Shown here piece after piece: positions 1 through 5,541 of a stretch of 6,802 nt of DNA. Both the position numbers and the translations under genes were made by a program. Position 1 is the stretch's first letter. The number at the start of each line of letters is the position of its first letter. A model generated the notes under the pieces. That model had not been told where the DNA came from. It ran no database searches and saw nothing but the letters and a program-made list of their open reading frames with translations. Source of the stretch: Victivallales bacterium (GTDB lineage: Bacteria; Verrucomicrobiota; Lentisphaeria; Oligosphaerales; Oligosphaeraceae); contig CAAGGB010000140.1 of NCBI GenBank assembly GCA_900769285.1, positions 1 to 6,802 of the forward strand. Direction: 5' to 3'.

Positions 1-303
1 CAGCAGCAGCGCCTCTGCATCGCCCGTGCCATCGCCGCCGAGCCTGAGGTCCTCCTCATGGACGAGCCCACCAGCGCCATCGACCCCGTCGCCACCCTTC
101 GCATCGAGGAGCTCATGGCCTCCCTCCGCGGACGCTACACCATCGTCATCGTCACCCACAACATGCAGCAGGCCGCGCGCATCAGCGACATCACCGCCTT
201 CTTCTTCAAGGGCCACATCGTCGAGGTCGACGAAACCAAGAAAATCTTCACCAACCCGTCATGCAAGCAGACCGAGGACTATATCACAGGGAGGTTCTCC
301 TGA
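1..303 (+). CDS. pstB: Phosphate ABC transporter ATP-binding protein PstB (3' part only)
   Basis: This is the last 100 residues of the ATPase that powers high-affinity phosphate import by the PstSCAB complex at the inner membrane; the 5' part lies outside the window, and the frame is open from base 1. The fragment begins in the ABC signature region (QQQR). It then shows Walker B with its catalytic glutamate (LLMDEP, residues 18-23 of the fragment), a D-loop (SAIDP, where SALDP is usual), and the switch histidine in VTHNMQQAAR (His53). The end, TEDYITGRFS, is the very characteristic PstB C-terminus (normally ...GRFG), which separates it from other ABC ATPases. Its stop codon is 1 nt before the phoU start, so the two are co-transcribed and probably translationally coupled. 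PstB is also thought to relay transporter state to PhoU and the PhoR kinase. The identification is firm; only the length is incomplete. Confidence 0.96.
   Translation, partial: QQQRLCIARAIAAEPEVLLMDEPTSAIDPVATLRIEELMASLRGRYTIVIVTHNMQQAARISDITAFFFKGHIVEVDETKKIFTNPSCKQTEDYITGRFS
288..294 (+). promoter_or_regulatory. Ribosome binding site of phoU
   Basis: AGGGAGG lies 10 nt before the ATG at 305, inside the last codons of pstB. It fixes the phoU start at 305 rather than any of the in-frame upstream starts, which would lie within pstB. Confidence 0.8.
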
Positions 304-304
304 C

Positions 305-982
305 ATGGAAGTGCATCTGAACAAGGCCATCGAGCAGTTGGGCAACATGCTGGCGCAGGTCGCCTCCAAGGCAGAGGGCGCCGTGCTCGGCGCCGTCTCC
401 GCCGCCGCCCACGCCTCCGTCAAGTCCGCCAGGGACATCATCGCCGGAGACCGCGCCATCGACGAGGCGGAGGTCGCCATCGAGGAGGAGTGCCTCAAGA
501 TCCTCGCGCTGCACCAGCCCGTCGCCTCCGACCTCCGGCGCGTCATCACCGTCCTCAAGGTCAACGGCGAGATCGAGCGCGTCGGCGACCTCGCCGTCAA
601 CATCGCCGAGCGCGTCGAGGACATCGCCGCCCACCAGGCCCAGGCTGACCGCCCACTCGACTTCGCCGTGATGGTCGACAAGGCCTGCCTCATGCTCCGA
701 CACGCCCTCGACGCCCTCGCCTACGGCGACGTCGCCCTCGCCGAGAGCGTCATCGCCAGCGACGAGGAGGTCGACCAGCTCCACCGCGACATGTACAGCC
801 AGGTCCGGCAGGCCATGCTCGACTGCCCCGAGCTCGCCTCCTACTACCTCAACGGACTCACCATCTCGCGCTGCCTCGAGCGCATCGCCGACATCGCCAC
901 CAACATCGCCGAGGACGTCGTCTACATGGAGAGCGGACGCATCGTTCGCCATTTGCACGAGGGAGAGAAGCATGTCCACTGA
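305..982 (+). CDS. phoU: Phosphate signalling protein PhoU
   Basis: This 225-residue protein has the usual PhoU length and an all-helical composition. PhoU is a cytoplasmic, peripherally membrane-associated adaptor that represses the Pho response when phosphate is plentiful, by interacting with PstB and the PhoR kinase. The two tandem three-helix-bundle repeats are each marked by the family's metal-binding helix: EIERVGDLAVNIAERV (residues 89-104, with Glu91, Asp95 and Asn99) and LERIADIATNIAEDVVYM (191-208, with Glu192, Asp196 and Asn200). The QPVASDLRRV stretch (71-80) is also typical. The start at 305 is chosen from the strong ribosome binding site and from homology beginning right there; a longer in-frame reading back to position 26 would run through pstB in another frame and is discarded. 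The end overlaps the regulator gene by 11 nt. The C-terminus is His-rich (HLHEGEKHVH), which is unremarkable for this family. Confidence 0.96.
   Translation: MEVHLNKAIEQLGNMLAQVASKAEGAVLGAVSAAAHASVKSARDIIAGDRAIDEAEVAIEEECLKILALHQPVASDLRRVITVLKVNGEIERVGDLAVNIAERVEDIAAHQAQADRPLDFAVMVDKACLMLRHALDALAYGDVALAESVIASDEEVDQLHRDMYSQVRQAMLDCPELASYYLNGLTISRCLERIADIATNIAEDVVYMESGRIVRHLHEGEKHVH
959..965 (+). promoter_or_regulatory. Ribosome binding site of the phoB-like gene
   Basis: GAGGGAG lies 6 nt upstream of the ATG at 972 and within the last phoU codons. With the 11-nt overlap, this suggests ribosomes finishing phoU reinitiate on the regulator gene. Confidence 0.75.
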
Positions 983-1664
983 ACGCATCCTGATCGTCGA
1001 GGACGAGCCGGCCATCCGCGAACTCATCCGCCTCGCCCTGGAGGAGGCCGGCTACACCGCCATCGAGGAGGCCGCCGACGGCGAGCGCGGACTCTGGCTG
1101 GCCACCACCGCCCATCCCGACCTCATCCTCCTCGACCTCATGCTCCCCGGCATCGACGGCCTCGGCGTCTGCCGCAAGCTCAAGGCCCTGGAGGAGACAC
1201 GACGCATCCCCATCATCATGCTCACCGCCAAGAGCGAGGAGACCGACATCGTCCTCGGACTCGAGATGGGCGCCTGCGACTACGTCACCAAGCCCTTCAG
1301 CCGACGTATCCTCATCGCCCGCATCCGCGCCCATCTGCGCCAGCTCGGCGAGGAGGCCGAGGCCGAGGAGATCCGCCACGCCGGCGTCGTCCTCAACCTC
1401 ACCCAGCACACCGCCAGGCTCGACGGACAGGAACTCGAGCTCACCAGCGGCGAGTACGACCTCCTCCGGATGTTCGTCGCCCACCCCGGAAGGGTCTACA
1501 CCCGCCAGCAGATCATCCGACAGACCAAGGGCGAGGGCTACCCCGTCACCGAACGCGCCGTCGATGTCCAGATGGTCAATCTACGACGCAAGCTCGGCCC
1601 ATGGGGCGCCGAGAACATCGAGACCATCCGCGGCGTCGGATACCGGCTCAGACTGGAGGCTTGA
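972..1664 (+). CDS. phoB: PhoB-type response regulator (OmpR/PhoB winged-helix family)
   Basis: This 230-residue protein is a two-domain transcription factor of full family length. The receiver domain (about residues 4-118) has all key residues: acidic pair Glu10/Asp11, phosphoacceptor Asp55 in LLDLMLPGIDG, Thr85 in MLTAKSE and Lys107 in VTKPFS. A short acidic linker (LGEEAEAEE) leads to an OmpR/PhoB winged helix (about 132-229), ending in the typical recognition-helix and hairpin region VDVQMVNLRRKL ... IRGVGYRL. The lysine-proline switch and the LTSGEYDLL transactivation-loop entry are also visible. In the Pho system the phosphorylated dimer binds Pho boxes and activates phosphate-scavenging genes. 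Placement after phoU and before a PhoR-type kinase supports the PhoB role, but the family alone would not distinguish it from PhoP or other regulators. It is 5 nt from the kinase gene. Confidence 0.93.
   Translation: MSTERILIVEDEPAIRELIRLALEEAGYTAIEEAADGERGLWLATTAHPDLILLDLMLPGIDGLGVCRKLKALEETRRIPIIMLTAKSEETDIVLGLEMGACDYVTKPFSRRILIARIRAHLRQLGEEAEAEEIRHAGVVLNLTQHTARLDGQELELTSGEYDLLRMFVAHPGRVYTRQQIIRQTKGEGYPVTERAVDVQMVNLRRKLGPWGAENIETIRGVGYRLRLEA
1655..1659 (+). promoter_or_regulatory. Ribosome binding site of the phoR-like gene
   Basis: GGAGG, formed by the last codons of the regulator gene, lies 10 nt before the ATG at 1670. It supports that start over an upstream in-frame ATG at 1601, which is buried in the regulator gene. 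Confidence 0.78.
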
Positions 1665-1669
1665 CCACC

Positions 1670-3421
1670 ATGAAACGACGTGACCTTGTGCTGTTCGGGC
1701 TCCCCGCCCTCATCCTCACCCTTGCCATCCTCCTCGCTTGCGGGCTCTATCTCCAGGTCGAACGCTTCAAGGGCACCTACCTCGCGGAGGTCCGAGCCAA
1801 CATCGCCCAGGAGGCGAGGCTCGTCATCGCCGCCATCACCCCCATGCTCGAGACCGGAAACACCGCCCAGGCCGCACGGTTCTGCGGCACCTTCCACGAG
1901 GACACCCTCCGGGTCACCCTCATCGGCGAGGACGGAAAGGTCACCGCCGACTCACAGGAGAACTCCGACTCGCTCGGCAACCACCAGACCCGGGAGGAAG
2001 TCCAGGCCGCCCTCGCCGGACAGCCCGCCAGCGCCGTCCGCTACAGCGAGACCCTCCACCGCTGGATGATGTACCACGCCACCGCCTTCACCGCCGGCGG
2101 AAGGCGCTACGTCCTCCGCACCGCCGTCTCCACCGACGACGTCAGCAGACTCCTCCGGATCTTCCGGCTCAACCTCCTCTGCGCCCTCGTCCTCGGAGCC
2201 GCCCTCGCCCTCGCCCTCTGCGTCTACATCGTCCGAAAGGTCCGCCGACCGCTCATCGACCTCCAGGCCAGCGTCGGCGACATCGCCGCCGGAAAGCTCG
2301 ACACACCCATTGACATCCCCGCCGACGGCATCGTCCATGACCTCGCGCTCGGCGTCGCCGAGATGGCCGAGCAGCTCAAGCGGCAGCTCGCCGACATGAC
2401 CGCGCAGCGAAACGAGCGCGAGCTCCTCTTCGAGACCATGGACGAGGGCGTCCTCCTCTTCGCCTCCGACGGCACTCTCATCCGCTGCAACCGCGCCGCC
2501 GCCAGGCTCTTCGGACTCCGACCCGACGACACCGCCGCCTTCCAGCTCGCGCGCTGCCCACTCCCCGAACTCGCTGACGCCGCCCTCGGAACCCTCGCCA
2601 CCGGCAAGGGCTTCGAACGCGAATTCACCGCCACACAGGAGCAGGGCGCCCGCTCGCTCTTCGTCAAGGCCCAGCTCCTGCTGCGACAGGACACCCAGCG
2701 CCTCATCATGACCGTTACCGACCTCACCGGACTCCGGCGCCTCGAGTCCTTCCGCAGCGACTTCATCGCCAACGTCTCCCACGAGATCAAGACCCCCCTC
2801 ACCTGCATCGTCGGCGCCGTTGAGGCCCTCGAGGACGGCGCCAGCCCCCAGCAGCAGACACGACTGCTCGCCATGCTCAAGATGCAGTCCAGCCGCCTCA
2901 ACAGCCTCGTCGCCGACATCCTCACCCTCTCGCAGCTCGAGCGCGAGCAGGCCGACCCCGAACGCGAGACCGAGGACGTCGCCCTCGACGGCGTCCTCGC
3001 CAACGCCCGCAACCTCTGCCTCGCCCGCGCCGAGGGCGCACACATGGCCCTCGACATCACCCACACCGAGCCGCTCCGACTGAACGGCTCCGCCGCACAA
3101 CTCGAGCAGGCCCTCGTCAACCTCATCGAGAACGCCGTCCGATACAGCGATGGCACCCACATCGGACTCTCACTCACCCGGCAGGGAAACGACGCGGTCC
3201 TCGCCGTCGCCGACGACGGCGTCGGCATCGCCCGCGAACATCAGGAGCGCATCTTCGAGCGCTTCTACCGCCCCGACAAGTCGCGCAGCCGCGCCCTCGG
3301 CGGCACAGGCCTCGGGCTGGCCATCGTCAAGCACATCGCACAGCTCCACCATGGCCGCGCCGAGCTGGAGAGCGAGCCCGGAAAGGGCTGCGTCTTCCGG
3401 CTCGTCCTCCCGCTCGCCTGA
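1670..3421 (+). CDS. phoR: PhoR-type membrane sensor histidine kinase
   Basis: This 583-residue protein is the partner kinase of the adjacent regulator. The sequence shows a basic N-terminus and a first membrane helix (about residues 6-28), then an extracytoplasmic sensor region (about 30-163). A second, very Ala/Leu-rich membrane helix (about 167-188) leads to a HAMP linker starting VRKVRRPLIDL (to about 242). A PAS domain follows (about 250-350; LLFETMDEGVLLFASDGTL). The HisKA dimerisation helix carries the phosphoacceptor His371 in FIANVSHEIKTPL. The HATPase_c domain has an N box (NLIENAVRYS, Asn484/Asn488), G1 box (DDGVGI, 515-520), F box (ERFYRPDKS) and G2 box (GGTGLGLAIVKH, 544-555). 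All catalytic motifs are intact. HAMP-PAS-HisKA with a large outer domain resembles the PhoR of Gram-positive and many other phyla more than the E. coli form, which has almost no periplasmic region. The phosphate role rests on operon context. It ends just before a strong terminator-like hairpin. Confidence 0.93.
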   Translation: MKRRDLVLFGLPALILTLAILLACGLYLQVERFKGTYLAEVRANIAQEARLVIAAITPMLETGNTAQAARFCGTFHEDTLRVTLIGEDGKVTADSQENSDSLGNHQTREEVQAALAGQPASAVRYSETLHRWMMYHATAFTAGGRRYVLRTAVSTDDVSRLLRIFRLNLLCALVLGAALALALCVYIVRKVRRPLIDLQASVGDIAAGKLDTPIDIPADGIVHDLALGVAEMAEQLKRQLADMTAQRNERELLFETMDEGVLLFASDGTLIRCNRAAARLFGLRPDDTAAFQLARCPLPELADAALGTLATGKGFEREFTATQEQGARSLFVKAQLLLRQDTQRLIMTVTDLTGLRRLESFRSDFIANVSHEIKTPLTCIVGAVEALEDGASPQQQTRLLAMLKMQSSRLNSLVADILTLSQLEREQADPERETEDVALDGVLANARNLCLARAEGAHMALDITHTEPLRLNGSAAQLEQALVNLIENAVRYSDGTHIGLSLTRQGNDAVLAVADDGVGIAREHQERIFERFYRPDKSRSRALGGTGLGLAIVKHIAQLHHGRAELESEPGKGCVFRLVLPLA

Positions 3422-3457
3422 GACGACGCGGGCCGCCAGCCGAAGATGGCCTCGAAC

Positions 3458-3509
3458 AGCCCTGGAACGGCCTTGCCAAAGGCACATTCCAGGGCTAAAT
3501 TATTGGTTT
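3458..3509 (+). terminator. Strong hairpin, probable terminator of the pst-pho operon
   Basis: A perfect 10-bp stem pairs AGCCCTGGAA (3458-3467) with TTCCAGGGCT (3487-3496). Inside it is a second 5-bp stem, GCCTT (3470-3474) with AAGGC (3479-3483), closed by a GCCA tetraloop, with a small internal loop between the two stems. The right arm is followed by an AT-rich stretch (AAATTATTGGTTT) rather than a pure T run. On the plus strand it lies 36 nt after the phoR stop. The minus-strand side has no T-rich tail, so plus-strand termination is favoured. A regulatory RNA hairpin or a dispersed intergenic repeat is an alternative. Confidence 0.6.
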
Positions 3510-3580
3510 CGCCTGCAACGGGGACGCGAACCATCGCCGCCCCAGACAGCAAACGTTCCATTCCAACGCAGAAGACATCC
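3497..3580 (+). promoter_or_regulatory. Leader and possible promoter region of hom
   Basis: These 84 nt separate the hairpin from the hom start. The AT-rich patch at 3496-3509 (TAAATTATTGGTTT) stands out in this GC-rich sequence and could serve as a -10 region, but I see no convincing -35 partner. Immediately before the ATG there is only a weak purine run (AGAAGA, 3570-3575), unlike the strong sites of the pho genes. I see no threonine- or isoleucine-rich leader peptide that would indicate attenuation. Confidence 0.3.
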
Positions 3581-4876
3581 ATGAAACAGCTCAACATCGG
3601 CCTCATCGGCTTCGGCACCGTCGGCGCCGGAGTCGTCCAGTGCCTCCAGGACAACGCGGACCTCATCGCCAGCCGTGCCGGCTTCCTCCCCGTCATCACC
3701 CGCATCGCCGACCTGGACATCACCACCGACCGCGGCGTCACCGTGCAGCCCGGCGTCCTGACCACACAGGCGCAGGACATCCTGGACGACCCCGACATCA
3801 GCATCGTCATCGAGCTCGTCGGCGGACTCACCATCGCCAGGAAGTTCATCCTCGCGGCCCTGAACGCCGGCAAGTCCGTCGTCACCGCGAACAAGGCCCT
3901 GCTGGCCCATCATGGCCCCGAGCTCTTCGAGGCCGCCGAGCGCAACGGCGTGTCCATCTGGTTCGAGGCCAGCGTCGGCGGCGGCATCCCCTGCATCAAG
4001 GCGCTCCGCGAGGGACTCGTCGCCAACCACATCACCGAAATCCTCGGCATCCTCAACGGCACCTGCAACTACATCCTCACCCGCATGGAGCGCGAGAAGG
4101 CCGCCTTCGCCGACATCCTCGCCGCCGCACAGCAGGCCGGCTACGCCGAGGCCAACCCCTCCCTCGACGTCGATGGCCTCGACACCGCCCACAAGTGCGC
4201 CATCCTCGCCTCGCTCGCCTTCGGACACTGGTTCTCCGCCGAGGACGTCACCACCAGCGGCATCACCGCCGTCACCACCCAGGACATCGACACCGCGGCC
4301 TCCCTCGGATACCGCATCAAGCTCCTCGCCGTCATCAAGGAGGCCGACGGCAAGGTCCAGCTCGCCGTCCAGCCCGCTCTCGTCCCCGCCGACTCCCTCC
4401 TCGGCAACGTCAGCGAGGTCTTCAACGCCGTCTGGATCAAGGGCGACACCGTCGGCAACACCATGTACTACGGACGCGGCGCCGGACGACAGGCCACCGC
4501 CTCCGCCGTCGTCGCCGACATCATCGACTGCGGACGAAACCTCCTCGCCGGCTGCCCACGCCGACTCCTCCCCTACGCCGCGTTCGATGGCTACGCCACC
4601 CTCATGACCCCAGAGGAGATCGTCGCCCGCCACTACGTCCGCATCCAGGTCCTCGACCAGCCCGGCACCCTCTCCTGCGTCTCCGGCGTCTTCGCCAAGC
4701 ACGGCATCAACATCGCCGCAGCCCAGCAGAAGGAGAGCGGACAGCCCGAGGCTTCCATGATCATCCTCACCCACAAGGCGCGCCAGTCCGCCATCAACGC
4801 CGCACTCGCCGAAATCGAGAACCTCCACGAGTGCTGCGGCAAGCCAGTCCTCTTCCGCATCGAGGACGTCGACTGA
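3581..4876 (+). CDS. hom: Homoserine dehydrogenase with C-terminal ACT domain
   Basis: This 431-residue enzyme reduces L-aspartate-4-semialdehyde to L-homoserine with NAD(P)H, at the branch toward threonine and methionine, in the cytoplasm. The N-terminal Rossmann fold shows IGLIGFGTVGAGVV (residues 6-19). VVTANKALL carries the conserved lysine (Lys105). The catalytic domain has EASVGGGIPCIKALREGL (129-146), ILNGTCNYILTRM (157-169) and DVDGLDTAHK (196-205), with Asp201 and Lys205 matching the substrate-binding and catalytic pair of the family and Glu190 in the preceding YAEANP. An ACT domain (about 352-430; VLDQPGTLSCVSGVFAKHGINI) suggests allosteric feedback, typically by threonine. The length is normal for the monofunctional enzyme; there is no fused aspartokinase. 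The start at 3581 is chosen because the Rossmann strand begins right after it; the in-frame extension to 3446 would read through the hairpin. The usual partners (thrB, thrC, aspartokinase) are not adjacent. Confidence 0.97.
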   Translation: MKQLNIGLIGFGTVGAGVVQCLQDNADLIASRAGFLPVITRIADLDITTDRGVTVQPGVLTTQAQDILDDPDISIVIELVGGLTIARKFILAALNAGKSVVTANKALLAHHGPELFEAAERNGVSIWFEASVGGGIPCIKALREGLVANHITEILGILNGTCNYILTRMEREKAAFADILAAAQQAGYAEANPSLDVDGLDTAHKCAILASLAFGHWFSAEDVTTSGITAVTTQDIDTAASLGYRIKLLAVIKEADGKVQLAVQPALVPADSLLGNVSEVFNAVWIKGDTVGNTMYYGRGAGRQATASAVVADIIDCGRNLLAGCPRRLLPYAAFDGYATLMTPEEIVARHYVRIQVLDQPGTLSCVSGVFAKHGINIAAAQQKESGQPEASMIILTHKARQSAINAALAEIENLHECCGKPVLFRIEDVD

Positions 4877-4883
4877 CAGGCCA

Positions 4884-4911
4884 CCCCAGCCGTCCCGCAT
4901 GGACGCCGGGG
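4884..4911 (+). terminator. Hairpin after hom, possible terminator
   Basis: CCCC (4884-4887) pairs with GGGG (4908-4911), and CGTCC (4891-4895) pairs with GGACG (4901-4905) around a CGCAT loop, with a small unpaired AGC/CC region between. It starts 7 nt after the hom stop. There is no T run, so intrinsic termination is uncertain. It competes with the longer inverted repeat listed next, since both use 4905-4911. Confidence 0.4.
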
Positions 4912-4951
4912 CAGGGCAGGGCGCCTGACGCGACCTCAGTCCTGCCCCGGC
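4905..4951. repeat. 11-bp perfect inverted repeat between converging genes
   Basis: GCCGGGGCAGG (4905-4915) is the exact reverse complement of CCTGCCCCGGC (4941-4951), with a 25-nt loop. The right arm lies in the last codons of the minus-strand gene, just before its stop. As RNA it could fold on either transcript, so it may act as a bidirectional terminator or as an end-protecting stem for the converging hom and minus-strand transcripts. No T tract is present on either side. Confidence 0.5.
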
Positions 4952-5406
4952 CAGCGGTAGACGCTCACACGACGGTCGGACCGTGCCGCCGGACTCAGCA
5001 CGCCCTCCGGAGACAGGCAAACGACGCGGCAGTCCGGACGGCACCGCGCCAGCAGCGCCGCGCTCACCAGCCCCGCCGTCGCCTCCGGTCCGTCCGCCGT
5101 CAGCGGAACCTGCACGGACAGAATGGCGCAGCGCTCCGCCAGCTTCTCCAGCGGCAGGTAGGTCAGGCTGCCCGCGCCCGACAGCCCGCAGCCGCCCATG
5201 CCGTTGCCCCACTGCTGCTGGAACACATCGTCCAGCTCCTCCAGGTCGGCGCGCTGTCGCGCCGGGTCACAGTAGGCCACCTCGTGCCCATTGGCCGCAA
5301 AATGCTCGCCCAGCGCCTGCCCCAGGCGCCCGGCCCCCACCAGCCCGACCAGCCCCGTCGTCGGCAGCCCCAGCGTGGCCAGATAGCTCTCAAGTCGCTT
5401 GTCCAT
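4936..5406 (-). CDS. Short PdxB-like / D-2-hydroxyacid dehydrogenase NAD-binding domain protein
   Basis: This 156-residue protein resembles only the NAD-binding domain of 4-phosphoerythronate dehydrogenase (PdxB) and related D-isomer 2-hydroxyacid dehydrogenases. It shows a dinucleotide motif GLVGAGRLGQAL (residues 21-32), an NAD-type acidic residue at the end of the second strand (YCDP, Asp47), and the PdxB-like segment LSVQVPLTADGPEAT (96-110) followed by SAALLARCRP. The substrate-binding domain is missing. So are the usual Arg (the INxxRG position reads CLSPEGV, 130-136), the later Glu and the catalytic His. It ends abruptly at RWPGQD. A Gly-rich insert (67-80) is unusual. The start at 5406 follows from fold homology beginning soon after it and from GGAAGA 9 nt upstream; longer in-frame readings run into the divergent gene. 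It could be a non-catalytic NAD-binding protein, a decayed gene or a sensor. Enzyme activity is not supported. Its codon choice (CTG, GGG, ACG, GTG) differs from the plus-strand neighbours (CTC, GGC/GGA, ACC, GTC). Confidence 0.72.
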   Translation of the reverse strand: MDKRLESYLATLGLPTTGLVGLVGAGRLGQALGEHFAANGHEVAYCDPARQRADLEELDDVFQQQWGNGMGGCGLSGAGSLTYLPLEKLAERCAILSVQVPLTADGPEATAGLVSAALLARCRPDCRVVCLSPEGVLSPAARSDRRVSVYRWPGQD

Positions 5407-5541
5407 ATCCTGTCGTCTTCCGTGTCTTCGCCCGCCGACGGCCTGATCGGCCTCGGGGCTCCTGCGTGTCTCGCCGCCGGCGGAGGCCGGCGCACAGGCG
5501 CATACTATAAACGCCCATCCCACGTTTTCACCTTGACCGCC
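5407..5541. promoter_or_regulatory. Divergent intergenic region with candidate promoter patch
   Basis: This 135-nt spacer lies between the start codons of the minus-strand gene and the flavoprotein gene. It is GC-rich except for one patch at 5502-5511 (ATACTATAAA). On the plus strand TACTAT (5503-5508) or TATAAA (5506-5511) could be a -10 element about 30-40 nt before the flavoprotein ATG. On the minus strand the same bases give TATAGT (5509-5504). No clear -35 box is seen for either. A 10-bp palindrome CCGCCGGCGG (5474-5483) lies just upstream and could be an operator, though such words are common at this base composition. The flavoprotein ATG has no recognisable ribosome binding site. Confidence 0.35.

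Noticed and set aside
26..304. Upstream extension of phoU within pstB
   Set aside because: The added residues are a Ser/Pro/Arg-rich frame shadow of pstB, and a strong ribosome binding site marks 305 as the start.
1952..3160. Long minus-strand open frame (402 codons) opposite phoR
   Set aside because: Its translation is repetitive Gly/Glu/Val/Ala/Leu-rich sequence with no recognisable fold, as expected for the antisense of a C-rich third-position coding strand.
3446..3580. Upstream in-frame extension of hom
   Set aside because: It would cross the strong hairpin, and the added residues have no counterpart in homoserine dehydrogenases, whose Rossmann strand begins right after the 3581 start.
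3500..5212. Long minus-strand open frame (570 codons) opposite hom and part of the PdxB-like gene
   Set aside because: It is low-complexity Gly/Asp/Glu/Val sequence, antisense to the firmly identified hom gene and in another frame of the PdxB-like gene. Open antisense frames are common at this GC content.
4983..5510. Plus-strand open frame opposite the PdxB-like gene
   Set aside because: The translation is Pro/Ala/Arg-rich shadow sequence with no motif; the minus strand carries the recognisable dinucleotide-binding fold.
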